From Alphaproteobacteria bacterium (GTDB lineage: Bacteria > Pseudomonadota > Alphaproteobacteria > Micavibrionales > Micavibrionaceae): DNA of 64,000 bases. Positions 8,013 through 18,293 of this stretch are shown piece after piece (position 1 is the first letter of the stretch; the number at the start of each line of letters is the position of its first letter). Made by a program: the position numbers and the translations under genes. Below the pieces are notes generated by a model that was given only the letters and a program-made list of their open reading frames with translations, was not told where the DNA came from and did no database searches. The stretch lies in NCBI GenBank assembly GCA_016794145.1, contig JAEUKP010000016.1:1-64000 (forward strand), in the 5' to 3' direction.

Positions 8013-8716
8013 GCAGTCAGCTCCTCAAGATCAGATGATGAATAACTGTTATGACGTGGGACATCTGGTAAAAGGGGAACAAACCGTACAGGAAAAAGAT
8101 CTTGGACCGCATATACATCTTCCGATTCCTTTTTATAGCGGCGAAGCATTTGGTTCTGGGCCTGACTTCCGACAGGTATGACCATAATGCCACCAGGCTT
8201 TAATTGAGCCATCAGGGCAACCGGCGGGTCCCCATCAACAGAGGCCGTAACAATAATACGATCAAAACTATTTTCATTGCCCGGAATACTCGGCCACCCT
8301 TTCATCCCATCTGCGGCAAGAGAGGTAATATTGCGAAGCTTTAAATCATTAAATCTTTTTTCAGCCAATTCCAACAAAGGCCGATGACGCTCTATCGTAT
8401 ACACACGGCGGCAAAGTCGTGACAGAACAGCAGCCTGATATCCTGAACCTGTCCCGATTTCAAGAACACTATGCGATTTTTCAACCTGCAACACATCCGT
8501 CATCGTTGCCACAATATAAGGTTGGCTGATTGTCTGACCCAGCCCGATCGGGACGGCCTGATCTTCATAGGCATGCGTTTCAAAATGATGGGGAACAAAT
8601 AAATCTCTGGGTGTTCGTTCAATGGCGCTCAGAACATCTGTGTTTGTAATTCCGGCCTGACGCAAATGGATAATCAACCGGATCTTGCGGTTATCAATTT
8701 CAGCAATGTCAGGCAT
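8009..8716 (-). CDS. pcm: Protein-L-isoaspartate O-methyltransferase
   Basis: Methylates isoaspartyl residues in damaged proteins using S-adenosylmethionine. The 235-residue protein has the family hallmarks VPIGLGQTISQPYIVA (about 52-67), SAM motif I VLEIGTGSGYQAAVL (about 80-94), and the later DRIIVTASVD region and PGGIMVIPVG. The length is slightly above the common 205-225 because of a charged C-terminal tail rich in Ser and Glu. It is translationally coupled to the LytM lipoprotein gene downstream. The customary partner surE is absent: 190 bases without a gene separate pcm from the HAD gene at 8907. Confidence 0.94.
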   Translation of the reverse strand: MPDIAEIDNRKIRLIIHLRQAGITNTDVLSAIERTPRDLFVPHHFETHAYEDQAVPIGLGQTISQPYIVATMTDVLQVEKSHSVLEIGTGSGYQAAVLSRLCRRVYTIERHRPLLELAEKRFNDLKLRNITSLAADGMKGWPSIPGNENSFDRIIVTASVDGDPPVALMAQLKPGGIMVIPVGSQAQNQMLRRYKKESEDVYAVQDLFPVRFVPLLPDVPRHNSYSSSDLEELTA

Positions 8717-8906
8717 AATGTTGAGACTCCAAAGGCAAAAGGCGCTGAACCAACTTACTTATCAATTCGCATTTTGATTCATAATCAAAGTTTTCTCAAG
8801 TGTTTATAGCTTGAGGCAAATAAAATGAGCGGATTTTTTGATGGATTTATAAAATATCTTCTCACCCGACCTCGGCTAAAAGGCTCTGGCTTTCAGTCTG
8901 TGTTGC

Positions 8907-9827
8907 CTAACGCTTTTTATGCTTCCGGTCAGGCAGCGCTTTTCCCCATTTCAAGCGGTCGACAAGGTAAGTCGGACGAATGCTGTTATATTGTGAAACC
9001 AGATTATTCAAAATCTTATTAACACCAGCCGGAGAGTCCGCAGCCTTGAAAACAGGCCCATGGACACCGTTTTTGATCAAACATGTGTCCATATTGACCA
9101 ACGCACCCCCAATAATGTCATGGCCCATCGAATCTCCGACCATGACTGTTTGCCCCGGATAAATATCGTTGTCGTGAAGAATTTTAATGGCATGATGATA
9201 AATAGGTTTATATGGTTTACCAATCATTTGGACAACACCACCTAATTCCTGCAACCTCTTTGCAATTAAAGCCCCACCCGTCGAAAAATGGATATTTTGC
9301 ATTGCACGCCCATCAGGGTTTACACATAAAACCTTGATGGATTTTCGAACAGCCTCACGCAAAATGTCTTCATACGCCGATATATCCTGTGTTAGCTCAT
9401 CCCATCCTGAAATAAACAAGAAGGTGTCTTTTTCGATCCTATCAACAAGATCAACATCTAAATCTTTTAGAAAGCTGCGACTCCGATCCCCGCCAATCAA
9501 AAAACAAGAGCTTCCAAGACCTGCAAACGCCCCTTCATTTTGTTTTAAAATCCCCTGGCGCAATAACTCGCCAGATGTCAAAATCTGGTTATAATACCCG
9601 TCCGGCAATCCAAGTTTTTTAAGATCCAAAGCTGTCTGCACAGAGTCCATTTCAGAATTTGACATGAGGAGGACAAATTTATTTCTGGCCTTTAACTCTT
9701 TTAAACATTCAACCGCAGATTCAAAAATTTTCTCTCCATGGTGCAATACACCCCAGGTGTCAATGATAAACCCGGTATAACTATCGGATATATCAGATAT
9801 CCCTTGACAGAACTTGGTATTCGCCAT
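8907..9827 (-). CDS. HAD-superfamily class IIA hydrolase
   Basis: A 306-residue cytosolic phosphatase-like protein. Motif I reads DTWGVLH (Asp23), where the second aspartate of the common DxD is replaced by Trp, as in the alphaproteobacterial branch I know as the TIGR01459 type. Motif II lies at LLMSNSE, a conserved Lys at GKPYKPIYHHA, and the motif IV acidic pair at MVGDSMGHDIIGG. The substrate is unknown; relatives hydrolyse sugar phosphates or p-nitrophenyl phosphate. The C-terminal end is basic (KHKKR). It stands alone, with 92 bases to sufE upstream and 190 to pcm downstream. Confidence 0.85.
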   Translation of the reverse strand: MANTKFCQGISDISDSYTGFIIDTWGVLHHGEKIFESAVECLKELKARNKFVLLMSNSEMDSVQTALDLKKLGLPDGYYNQILTSGELLRQGILKQNEGAFAGLGSSCFLIGGDRSRSFLKDLDVDLVDRIEKDTFLFISGWDELTQDISAYEDILREAVRKSIKVLCVNPDGRAMQNIHFSTGGALIAKRLQELGGVVQMIGKPYKPIYHHAIKILHDNDIYPGQTVMVGDSMGHDIIGGALVNMDTCLIKNGVHGPVFKAADSPAGVNKILNNLVSQYNSIRPTYLVDRLKWGKALPDRKHKKR

Positions 9828-9919
9828 GACTTAACCCCTTAGGTGATAACCCCTTGAAACTGTTGAACACAGGAAAAGTGCAACTTCCAGTTTACGATCT
9901 AAATCTAAACGGAAGGTTA

Positions 9920-10321
9920 CTATCTTGGGGAAGAGGCTTTTATCTTCTCGATCATCGCAAAAACACCGTTCCGCCGATTAGGGGATAGATTCTGGACAAG
10001 AGAGAATTTTTCGAAAATCCCTTCAATATCAATTACTTTTAAGGAATCAACCGGCTGGCCACTATAAATAATATGTAATAATCCGACCAGTCCACGCACA
10101 ATATGCGCATCGCTATCCCCGATAAAGGTAAAGATTCCTTCGTTGATTTGCGGCACCATCCAGACTTTTGAAACACAGCCTTTTACCAGATTTTCATCAG
10201 ATTTTAAATGTTCGGGAAAATCAGGCAGGTTTTTTCCCAAATCAATCAGTAAAGAATATCGACTTTCCCAATCATCAAGAAGAGAAAATGATTCGATAAT
10301 TTCATCAATATGCTGCGCCAT
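9920..10321 (-). CDS. sufE: Cysteine desulfuration protein SufE
   Basis: A 133-residue sulfur acceptor that takes persulfide from the cysteine desulfurase SufS and passes it to the SufBCD Fe-S scaffold. The active-site Cys49 lies in VKGCVSKVW, and the conserved IVRGLVGLL and LSPNRRNGVFAM segments are present. The length fits the family. No suf genes are nearby, so it is a stand-alone copy, common in Alphaproteobacteria. It is divergent from clpX with 235 bases between them. Confidence 0.94.
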   Translation of the reverse strand: MAQHIDEIIESFSLLDDWESRYSLLIDLGKNLPDFPEHLKSDENLVKGCVSKVWMVPQINEGIFTFIGDSDAHIVRGLVGLLHIIYSGQPVDSLKVIDIEGIFEKFSLVQNLSPNRRNGVFAMIEKIKASSPR

Positions 10322-10556
10322 AACAAAAATTCTTCCAACCTGAGGGTCGCGGGTTTATTGGCTTATACAGGCGGTCTTGACTTTCGCCAGATAATGACAA
10401 TCTTGTGAGGATAAAGCTCTTCTGGCGTTTCGTCCATTTTTTCTTCAATAAAATAAAAAGGATCATAAAAGAAGGGCTTGCACAGTTGCGTTTGCCTTGG
10501 CAGACTGGATAATGTAAATACCTATTAATTGAATCATTTATCAGGATAATATCAGA

Positions 10557-11864
10557 ATGTCCAAATCATCGGGAACCGAGTCCAAAAATACCCTTTACTG
10601 CTCCTTCTGTGGCAAAAGCCAACATGAAGTGAGAAAGCTTATTGCCGGGCCAAATGTTTTCATCTGCAATGAATGCGTTGAATTGTGTATGGATATTATC
10701 CGTGAAGAAGATAAAAGTCAGCTTGTAAGAACAGGCGATGGCGTTCCAACGCCCTCAGAAATTCGGGCCGTATTGGATGATTATGTGATTGGCCAGGATC
10801 GCGCAAAACGTGTTCTATCCGTTGCTGTCCATAACCATTACAAACGTTTGGAAATCGGCAGCAAAGGAACATCCGATGTCGAAATCAACAAATCCAACAT
10901 TCTTCTGGTTGGCCCGACCGGGTCTGGGAAAACTCTTCTTGCACAAACTTTAGCCCGTATTCTGGATGTTCCCTTTACCATGGCGGATGCAACCACATTG
11001 ACCGAAGCCGGTTATGTTGGAGAAGATGTGGAAAACATTGTTTTAAAACTTCTTCAAAACTGTGATTATAACGTTGAACGCGCTCAAAAAGGCATCGTCT
11101 ATATTGATGAAATTGACAAAATTTCCCGCAAATCAGATAATCCGTCAATCACACGCGATGTATCAGGTGAAGGCGTTCAGCAAGCCTTGTTAAAATTGAT
11201 GGAGGGGACCATTGCATCTGTCCCACCACAAGGAGGCCGCAAACATCCACAACAGGAATTTTTGCAGGTTGATACAACAAATATTCTCTTTATCTGTGGT
11301 GGCGCCTTCGCAGGCATTGAAAAAATTATCGCAATGCGGTCAAAAGGATCAACCTCTATCGGTTTTGGTGCCGATGTCGATGCGAAAGAAGAGAAAAAAC
11401 CCGGCGAAGCCATGCGCATTATGGAGACAGAAGACCTGTTAAAATTCGGTTTAATTCCTGAATTCGTGGGTCGTCTCCCTGTCTTGGCGACTCTTGACGA
11501 TCTGGATGAGGCCGCCTTGATTTCGATTTTGACTGAACCTAAAAATGCTTTGGTCAAACAATACCAACGCCTCTTTGAAATGGAAAATACAAAACTGACA
11601 TTTACTCCTGAAGCTTTAACCGAGATTGCCAAACAAGCCATTGTCCGGAAAACCGGGGCTCGTGGACTTCGGTCTATCATGGAGAAAATGCTGATGGATA
11701 CAATGTATGAAATTCCGGATATGGACGATGTTGAGGAAGTTATTCTCAGCGGTGAAACTGTTAAGGATGGCGCAAAGCCGCTTTATGTTCGATCTGATGC
11801 GAAGAAAAAGAAAAAGGCTGAAAAAGAAAAAGTAAAAGAAGAAGATGTCGTCGCAAATGCCTGA
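10557..11864 (+). CDS. clpX: ATP-dependent Clp protease ATP-binding subunit ClpX
   Basis: A 435-residue AAA+ unfoldase that feeds substrates to ClpP. The N-terminal zinc-binding domain has C15, C18, C37 and C40. The AAA+ core has Walker A GPTGSGKT (about 119-126), Walker B around [10 protein letters not shown], and the family block [15 protein letters not shown]. The IGF loop that docks on ClpP is present as SIGFG. The C-terminal tail is unusually rich in Lys and Glu (residues 410-433). No clpP or lon flanks the gene, although clpP-clpX-lon is common, so clpX is transcribed separately here. In Alphaproteobacteria ClpXP degrades CtrA and other cell-cycle regulators; that role is inferred from relatives. 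Confidence 0.97.
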   Translation: MSKSSGTESKNTLYCSFCGKSQHEVRKLIAGPNVFICNECVELCMDIIREEDKSQLVRTGDGVPTPSEIRAVLDDYVIGQDRAKRVLSVAVHNHYKRLEIGSKGTSDVEINKSNILLVGPTGSGKTLLAQTLARILDVPFTMADATTLTEAGYVGEDVENIVLKLLQNCDYNVERAQKGIVYIDEIDKISRKSDNPSITRDVSGEGVQQALLKLMEGTIASVPPQGGRKHPQQEFLQVDTTNILFICGGAFAGIEKIIAMRSKGSTSIGFGADVDAKEEKKPGEAMRIMETEDLLKFGLIPEFVGRLPVLATLDDLDEAALISILTEPKNALVKQYQRLFEMENTKLTFTPEALTEIAKQAIVRKTGARGLRSIMEKMLMDTMYEIPDMDDVEEVILSGETVKDGAKPLYVRSDAKKKKKAEKEKVKEEDVVANA

Positions 11865-12028
11865 TGAAGGATAGATGCGTGATACAAGATAAGATGATCG
11901 GGGAAAAAATTTTAAGAGAGATTTAAACGTCTTATACAAGATTATTTGTCTCCCCCCCGATCAAAACCGTAGAAATCGAGACGAATTCGCCAGAAGATTC
12001 TGGTGTCATTCAGAGTAGTATAGCTCTC

Positions 12029-15000
12029 CTATCTGGGCCTAGAAAACCTTCCTTGAATAAAAATATAAAACATTGAGATAAAGAAAATAGCAATAAATGT
12101 TGCTGCCATCATCCCACCAATGACCGATATTCCTATTGCATTTTGTGAGGCAGACCCAGCCCCATTCGCAATGGCAAGAGGAAGAACCCCAAGCATAAAC
12201 GCAATCGACGTCATCATAATTGGACGAAATCTTAAACGGGCGGCTTCAAATGTTGCTTGGTACAGATCCTCTCCTGAATCATATTTTGCCTTTGCAAACT
12301 CAACAATTAAAATAGCATTCTTCGCTGATAACCCGATCGTTGTCAGTAATCCAACCTGAAAATAAATATCATTCGTCAATCCTGAGAAATAAGTAGCGGT
12401 AACAGCCCCAAAAACCCCCAAAGGAATGACAAGCAAGACAGAAAATGGGACCAACCAGCTTTCATAAAGAGCCGCAAGACAAAGAAAGATAACAAGGAGT
12501 GATACAAGATAGAGAAATCCCGTTTGTGAACCTGCCATTTTTTCTTCATATGAAAGACCAGACCAAGAAAAGTCAAATCCAGCTGGCAATTTATGAACAA
12601 GAGATTCCATACGATCCATTGCAACCCCAGAGCTGATCCCTGGTGCAGCAGCTCCTTGAATATTGACAGAGGGGATTCCATTAAATCGTTCAAGCCGGGC
12701 CGCATTATAAATCCATTCTCCACTCGCGAAAGTTTCGAAAGGGACCATATTTCCTGTTGTGCTTCTTACATACCAATCGTTGATATCTTCAGGCAACATC
12801 CGGAATGGTGCATCTGCTTGCAAATAAACACGTTTTAATCTCCCGTTATCAATAAAATCATTCACATAGGACCCTCCCCATGCAATTTTCATTGTATTGT
12901 TAATATCTTCTATCAAAAGCCCTGAAGCCTTTGCTTTCTCACGGTCAATATTGATTTTATATTGGGCAACATCCTCTAATCCGTTTGGGCGAACACCTGT
13001 CAAAGCAGGATCTGATCTTGCCATCCCGAGAAGCATATTTCGGGCCTCAATTAATTTTTCATGCCCCTGCCCCCCTTTATCAAGGAGTTGAAGGTCAAAC
13101 CCTGATGCATTCCCAAGCTCTCTAATCGGCGGCGGAACGATGGGAATAACGGTCGCATCCTTGATTGCAGATAAAGCTGCGGCTGCTCTTTTTGCTATTT
13201 CTGCAACCGATTGATCTGCAGCCTCTCGCAAAGACCAATCCTTCAGCCCTACAAACCCCATTGCCGAATTCTGCCCACGCCCACTAAAGCTAAACCCGAC
13301 GACCATAAACAGATGCTCAACATTTTCTTTTTCTGTTTCAAGAAAATAATCCTCAACCTGCTTTACACTTTCCAATGTTCTTTCTGCAGTAGCACCAGGA
13401 GGAGCGGAAACCAAAACTCTCAAACTTCCCTGATCTTCATTTGGTAAAAAAGATGTTGGCATATTCGTAAACTGATATGCTACGAAACCAAGCAAAACAC
13501 CATAAATTACGATACACCTGATAAATCTATCTGACATGTATTTTGAAATAAAAACAAATCGATTTTTAAGGGCGTCAAACGCTTTGTTGAAGTGGAAGAA
13601 GACTCCCCTTTTCAAAGTTGTAGAATCCGTTTTTCTTAAAATCGTAGCGCACAAAGGGGGAGATAATATTAATGCAACAAGAACAGATAAGCCCATCGCG
13701 GAGACAATCGTAATCGAAAATTGTCGATAAATTGCACCAGCAGAACCCGAAAAGAAAGCCATCGGGACAAAGACTGCAGATAAAACCAGCGCAATCCCAA
13801 TCAACGCACCTGTGATTTGCTTCATCGATTTTCGGGTTGCCTCACGGGGGGATAATCCCTCTTCATGCATGATCCTTTCAACATTTTCGACAACGACAAT
13901 TGCATCATCAACCAGCAGTCCGATGGCCAAAACCATCGCAAATAAAGTCAATGTATTGATTGTAAACCCAAACATATCAAGAATGGCAAACGTCCCAAGC
14001 AAAACGATCGGGACCGCGATACTGGGTATCAATGTTGCCCTTAAATTTTGTAGGAAAAGGAAAATAACGGCAAAGACAAGTATCGCAGCTTCAATCAAAG
14101 TTTTTATAACTTCATGAATCGACAGTCGAACAAAAGGTGTTGCATCATAAGGATATGCAACTTTGACGGAATCTCCGAATAGAGCAAGGTTAGATTCAAT
14201 TTTTTCCTTGACCCTATCCGCTGTCTCAAGCGCATTTGAACCAGTATTCAGACTAACCAACAATGCGACTGCAGGTTTGCGTTTGTATCGGGAAATAACA
14301 TCGTAACTTTGGGACCCCATCTCAACTCGTGCAACATCACTCAAGCGCAATTTTGATCCATCAGAATGAACACGAACAATAATATTCTTAAAATCATCAA
14401 CCGTTTTTAAAAGCGATTGCGCCGTCACTGTTGCATTTAAAGATTGCCCCTGGACAGCAGGTAATCCGCCCAATTGTCCTGCTGAAACATCAATGTTCTG
14501 ACTTTCGATTGCGCTTTTGATATCCATCGCTGTTAAAGAATAACTAAGCAGTTTATCAGGATTAAGCCATATCCGCATAGCATGCGGTTGCCCCAGAACC
14601 CGAACATTCCCAACACCATTGACCCGAGCAATCACATCAACCAGTTGTGAATTGATTATATCGCCCAACTTTTGTTGATCGATGCTTCCATCCTCTGTAT
14701 AAAAAGCAGACACCAATAAAACAGAGTCATTTGCCTTTGCAACAACAACGCCCTGATTCTGGACATCCTGTGGGAGAAGAGGCATCGCGGATTGAACTTT
14801 ATTCTGGACCTGCACCTGCGCAATATTCGGGTCTGTCCCCAGTTCAAAAGTAATGTTGATCGATACATTCCCTGCGGAGTCACTGTTTGCAGAAAAATAC
14901 CGTAAATTATCAATCCCTGTTAATTTCTGCTCTATAACCTGTGTTACGCTATTCTCAAGGGCTTCGGCAGAGGCTCCCGGATATGATGTTGTAATAGAGA

Positions 15001-15127
15001 CAGAGGGCGGGGCTATATTGGGATATTGCTCAACTGGAAGTGTCCTGATTGCAAGAACGCCCATCAGCATAATAATAATAGCAATAACCCATGCAAACAC
15101 AGGGTGGTCTATAAAAAAATGACTCAT
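12029..15127 (-). CDS. RND multidrug efflux permease, HAE1/AcrB family
   Basis: A 1032-residue inner-membrane proton-drug antiporter with the full two-repeat RND layout: TM1 at residues 10-28, a large periplasmic loop, a TM2-6 cluster (about 340-500), a second loop, and TM8-12 (about 860-1020). The proton-relay acidic pair is in GLLVDDAIVVVEN in TM4, and the matching Lys is in LSAKNAILIVEFAK in TM10. The N-terminus MSHFFIDHPVFAWVIA is canonical. It follows the adaptor gene by nine bases in the same operon. No outer-membrane channel (TolC/OprM) and no local TetR/MarR regulator are present, so the pump probably borrows a channel. The substrate is not predictable from sequence; drug export is the family default. 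Confidence 0.95.
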   Translation of the reverse strand: MSHFFIDHPVFAWVIAIIIMLMGVLAIRTLPVEQYPNIAPPSVSITTSYPGASAEALENSVTQVIEQKLTGIDNLRYFSANSDSAGNVSINITFELGTDPNIAQVQVQNKVQSAMPLLPQDVQNQGVVVAKANDSVLLVSAFYTEDGSIDQQKLGDIINSQLVDVIARVNGVGNVRVLGQPHAMRIWLNPDKLLSYSLTAMDIKSAIESQNIDVSAGQLGGLPAVQGQSLNATVTAQSLLKTVDDFKNIIVRVHSDGSKLRLSDVARVEMGSQSYDVISRYKRKPAVALLVSLNTGSNALETADRVKEKIESNLALFGDSVKVAYPYDATPFVRLSIHEVIKTLIEAAILVFAVIFLFLQNLRATLIPSIAVPIVLLGTFAILDMFGFTINTLTLFAMVLAIGLLVDDAIVVVENVERIMHEEGLSPREATRKSMKQITGALIGIALVLSAVFVPMAFFSGSAGAIYRQFSITIVSAMGLSVLVALILSPPLCATILRKTDSTTLKRGVFFHFNKAFDALKNRFVFISKYMSDRFIRCIVIYGVLLGFVAYQFTNMPTSFLPNEDQGSLRVLVSAPPGATAERTLESVKQVEDYFLETEKENVEHLFMVVGFSFSGRGQNSAMGFVGLKDWSLREAADQSVAEIAKRAAAALSAIKDATVIPIVPPPIRELGNASGFDLQLLDKGGQGHEKLIEARNMLLGMARSDPALTGVRPNGLEDVAQYKINIDREKAKASGLLIEDINNTMKIAWGGSYVNDFIDNGRLKRVYLQADAPFRMLPEDINDWYVRSTTGNMVPFETFASGEWIYNAARLERFNGIPSVNIQGAAAPGISSGVAMDRMESLVHKLPAGFDFSWSGLSYEEKMAGSQTGFLYLVSLLVIFLCLAALYESWLVPFSVLLVIPLGVFGAVTATYFSGLTNDIYFQVGLLTTIGLSAKNAILIVEFAKAKYDSGEDLYQATFEAARLRFRPIMMTSIAFMLGVLPLAIANGAGSASQNAIGISVIGGMMAATFIAIFFISMFYIFIQGRFSRPR

Positions 15128-15136
15128 GACACCACC

Positions 15137-16318
15137 TTATTTGGGGGGGAATGATTGTTTTGGATCTTCTATTGAAACAGGAGCAGGCTTTACGATATCC
15201 CCTATTTTAATTTTTTGAAATCCTGATGCTATAATCTGGTCTCCTTCATTAAGACCTTCTCTTACAATCCAATAAGGACCATGAGAGCTATCACCGGTAT
15301 CATATGTATCTTTTGCCCGAATTGCTTTTTGTATGGCCTTACCATCCGGACCAATAACCCAAACATAAAGGCGTGCATTAGAATCCCTTGCCGTCATATT
15401 TTGGGGAACAAGAAATGCGGATTGTGGAGATGAAAAAATAACAATCTTTACAAATTGTCCGGGCCGCAAAACCCGATCAGGATTGGGGAAAGATATTCTT
15501 CCCTTTACTGTTCCTGTTGCTTCATCTATACGCGCATCTCCAAATTCAAAAGTCCCCTCCTGAGGATAATCCTTATCTAAATCATTTAGAAAAATCTTGA
15601 TTGTTGTTTTATCAGGCGTATCCTTCTTTTTCTCAAGCCCAACAATATCGGCAGGCTGCGCGGTGAAATCAGCATATACCGGATCAACTTGGGTTATCGT
15701 CGCCAACGCATCCGTTTGATTAGCTGTTACCAAAGCCCCTTCAGTTACGTTTGAAAACCCAATCTGCCCAGAGATCGGAGCATAAACTTTTGTATATTCA
15801 AGATTCAGCTCTGCTGTTTTAACAGCCGCTTTCGCAATTTCAATATCAGCAAGAGATTGATCGGATTCCGCAAGAGCATTATCGTATTCTTGTTTACTAA
15901 TTGCCTGAAGCTTCATCAGTTGTTGATAACGGTTTATTTTTGCTTTCAGTGCTTTACGGCTGGCATGTGCTTTTTGTAATTGCGCCTTTGCATTATCCAA
16001 GGCCAGATCATAAGCTGTTGGATCAATTAAATACAACTGATCCCCCTCTTGGACGAAGGCTCCTTCGCTAAATAATCTCTTTTTAATGACCCCGTTTACT
16101 TGCGGACGGATTTCAGATGTTTTACTTGCAGTGATCCGCGCATTAAATTCTTTTGACTGCACAACATCTGATCTAGAAACTAAGAAAACAGGGAGCTCAA
16201 GCTGTGCCCCTTGTTTTTTATTAGATGATTCATCTGGCGGCCTTAAAAAATGAAGGTAATAAAATCCGCCCAGGAAAAGAGCCGTCAACAAGATAAAGAG
16301 GAGGATTTTGTTTTTCAT
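15137..16318 (-). CDS. RND efflux periplasmic adaptor (membrane fusion protein)
   Basis: A 393-residue adaptor linking the inner-membrane permease to an outer-membrane channel. It has an N-terminal signal anchor (residues 4-24, no lipobox Cys), a barrel-sandwich half at RPQVNGVIKKRLFSEGAFV, a coiled-coil hairpin around 110-165, the second lipoyl half at VYAPISGQIGFSNVTEGALV, and a beta-barrel near 235-300 (VLRPGQFVKIVI). It is the first gene of a two-gene operon with the AcrB-type permease. The 96 bases upstream separate it from fliI and hold an 11-base tandem repeat at 16386. Confidence 0.94.
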   Translation of the reverse strand: MKNKILLFILLTALFLGGFYYLHFLRPPDESSNKKQGAQLELPVFLVSRSDVVQSKEFNARITASKTSEIRPQVNGVIKKRLFSEGAFVQEGDQLYLIDPTAYDLALDNAKAQLQKAHASRKALKAKINRYQQLMKLQAISKQEYDNALAESDQSLADIEIAKAAVKTAELNLEYTKVYAPISGQIGFSNVTEGALVTANQTDALATITQVDPVYADFTAQPADIVGLEKKKDTPDKTTIKIFLNDLDKDYPQEGTFEFGDARIDEATGTVKGRISFPNPDRVLRPGQFVKIVIFSSPQSAFLVPQNMTARDSNARLYVWVIGPDGKAIQKAIRAKDTYDTGDSSHGPYWIVREGLNEGDQIIASGFQKIKIGDIVKPAPVSIEDPKQSFPPK

Positions 16319-16385
16319 ATCAACCGATCAAAATTTATTGCCTCATGATAATTAGCGTGTGCACAAAAAATGTCTATAGGGCCCA

Positions 16386-16407
16386 GTGATATTCAAGTGA
16401 TATTCAA
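16386..16407. repeat. Two perfect 11-base direct repeats before the efflux operon
   Basis: GTGATATTCAA occurs at 16386-16396 and again at 16397-16407, followed by a degenerate third copy (GGGATATTTA) running into the fliI stop codon. It lies about 70 bases upstream of the adaptor start on the minus strand, where an operator could sit, but no palindrome is evident. Confidence 0.5.
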
Positions 16408-16414
16408 GGGATAT

Positions 16415-17767
16415 TTACAAGGATGCCGCAAACGGGGTGTAGTCCAACCCTAAAATATCAGCCAGCCTCACAAAACTTTCATCAATTGTTGAGTGATCCC
16501 CCTTGTTCTGGGTTAAAAACTCTTCAATATCGGCGTAGAGCATAATCGCTTCATCAACTTGCGCATCACTCCCCTTGCGATACGCCCCCAAACGGATGAG
16601 TTCAGCCATGTTTTCATACGACGAAATCAATTGTTTGGCTTTCCGGAAAATCGATCTCTGCTCTTCGTTAAAAGCACCAGGTAAAGAGCGTGAAACCGAT
16701 TTTAAGACATTAATCGCGGGATAGCGTCCCCGATCAGCAATTGCCCGTTCCATAACAATATGTCCATCTACAATCCCGCGAACAGAGTCAGAAATTGGTT
16801 CATTATGATCATCTCCCTCAACAAGGACAGTAAAGAGCCCAGTAATCGCGCCCTCCCCCCCAATGCCAGGGCCCGCGCGCTCAAGAAGGCGAGCCAACTC
16901 GCCAAAAGTTGTCGGGGGATACCCCTTGGTTGTTGGCGGCTCCCCCGCAGATAAGCCAATTTCACGTTGCGCCATTGCAAAACGTGTGACAGAGTCCATC
17001 ATACATAAAACCTGTTTTCCTTGTTGACGAAAATATTCCGCAACAGAAAGTGTCATATAGGCTGCCTGACGCCGCATCAGAGCTGGCTCATCACCTGTTG
17101 CGACAATAACAACAGATCGGGCCAACCCTTCGGGCCCCAAATCATCTTCCAAAAATTCCTGAACTTCTCGTCCTCGCTCTCCCACGAGTCCGATAACAGT
17201 CACCTCTGCTTCTGTATACCGCGCCATCATGGACAAAAGAACTGATTTACCAACACCAGATCCGGCAAAAATCCCCATACGCTGGCCTTTGCAAACCGTT
17301 GTAAATGTATTGACCGCACGAACACCCAAATCCAGCTTTTCACCCACACGCTGACGCGCATGGGCGGGAGGTGCAGAATTTTTAAGCGGGATCGGCACCC
17401 CTCCCAAACGAAGTGGACCCAAACCGTCAATCGGTTTTCCAAGGGCGTTAATCACCCTCCCCAACCATTTTTCAGATGGAAAAACAACAGGACGATTACT
17501 TTGGATAACAGCCATACATCCAAGACCAATCCCTTCGAGCCCCCCGAACGGCAATAGCAACGCCCGATTATCACGGAACCCAACAACCTCGCAGGGGACA
17601 TCACGATCAGGCTCTGGCCGTAAGTGAACCATCGATCCGACCGCCAGATCACGACCAAAACCGGCAATTTCTACCAAAAGCCCTAAAACCTTGGTGACCT
17701 GACCATACACTTCATGGTCAGGGATCGTATGCATTATCGCAGCAACTTTATAGGCCAGTCTATCCAT
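16415..17767 (-). CDS. fliI: Flagellar export ATPase FliI
   Basis: The 450-residue ATPase of the flagellar type III export apparatus, related to the F1 beta subunit. Walker A is GSGVGKS (169-175), the Walker B region is [20 protein letters not shown], and the FliI/YscN block [16 protein letters not shown] follows. The segment [24 protein letters not shown] is split here for length but matches flagellar rather than virulence-type ATPases in my judgement. It is the only flagellar gene in the window: fliH, fliJ, fliF and fliG are absent, and the neighbours are an efflux adaptor and rlmH. The gene implies flagellar machinery encoded elsewhere. It is divergent from rlmH with a 60-base gap. Confidence 0.9.
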   Translation of the reverse strand: MDRLAYKVAAIMHTIPDHEVYGQVTKVLGLLVEIAGFGRDLAVGSMVHLRPEPDRDVPCEVVGFRDNRALLLPFGGLEGIGLGCMAVIQSNRPVVFPSEKWLGRVINALGKPIDGLGPLRLGGVPIPLKNSAPPAHARQRVGEKLDLGVRAVNTFTTVCKGQRMGIFAGSGVGKSVLLSMMARYTEAEVTVIGLVGERGREVQEFLEDDLGPEGLARSVVIVATGDEPALMRRQAAYMTLSVAEYFRQQGKQVLCMMDSVTRFAMAQREIGLSAGEPPTTKGYPPTTFGELARLLERAGPGIGGEGAITGLFTVLVEGDDHNEPISDSVRGIVDGHIVMERAIADRGRYPAINVLKSVSRSLPGAFNEEQRSIFRKAKQLISSYENMAELIRLGAYRKGSDAQVDEAIMLYADIEEFLTQNKGDHSTIDESFVRLADILGLDYTPFAASL

Positions 17768-17827
17768 TCGATGACTCTATCATAAAATAGGGTTTAGAAA
17801 CATGCCAGAATCGTTTATGAATGAAAC

Positions 17828-18289
17828 ATGTTGAAAATTGATATCATTGTTGTTGGAAAAGTTAAAAAAGGTCCATGGCACGAGCTGATTGACGATTATA
17901 TCGCACGTACAAAATGGCCCGTACATCTGGTTGAAGTCGAAAGTAAATTCACAGATTCAAAGGCACAACAATCCCACGAACAGCGATTAATCCTTGAAAA
18001 GCTTGATGAGGACTCTTTTGTCATCGTGATGGATGAGCGGGGCGATGGACTCCGCAGTCTTGATTTTGCGCAAACACTTCAAAAGATCCAGTCGACAGGA
18101 TCTGATAAAATCACCTTCCTCATCGGCGGGGCAGAAGGATTTACAGACGAAATTCGACAAAAAGCAAATATGATGATGAGCTTCGGGCAACAAACATGGC
18201 CTCATGTTATGGTCCGTGTTATGTTACTTGAACAAATTTATCGTGCCCAACAGATTATTGCGGGTCACCCCTATCATCGCGAAGGTTAA
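17828..18289 (+). CDS. rlmH: 23S rRNA (pseudouridine1915-N3)-methyltransferase RlmH
   Basis: A 153-residue SPOUT methyltransferase that modifies pseudouridine 1915 in helix 69 of 23S rRNA. The trefoil-knot SAM site is visible at FLIGGAEGF (about 98-106) and the C-terminal MLLEQIYRAQQIIAGHPYH is diagnostic of the family. It opens a plus-strand series rlmH-envC-ctpA-deacetylase-rppH, a conserved alphaproteobacterial neighbourhood. The next gene begins only four bases after its stop codon, which suggests coupling. Confidence 0.96.
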   Translation: MLKIDIIVVGKVKKGPWHELIDDYIARTKWPVHLVEVESKFTDSKAQQSHEQRLILEKLDEDSFVIVMDERGDGLRSLDFAQTLQKIQSTGSDKITFLIGGAEGFTDEIRQKANMMMSFGQQTWPHVMVRVMLLEQIYRAQQIIAGHPYHREG

Positions 18290-18293
18290 TCAG

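Noticed and set aside
8825..9022. Small plus-strand ORF in the pcm-HAD gap
   Set aside because: It runs into the antisense of the HAD gene and has no ribosome site or recognisable sequence.
10365..10520. Minus-strand frame between sufE and clpX ending WRKSRPPV
   Set aside because: The translation looks coding-like, but the only ATG leaves 24 codons and no good ribosome site is present; kept only as a curiosity.
11990..12003. CCAGA/TCTGG hairpin near the efflux permease end
   Set aside because: Only five pairs and no T-tract on either strand.
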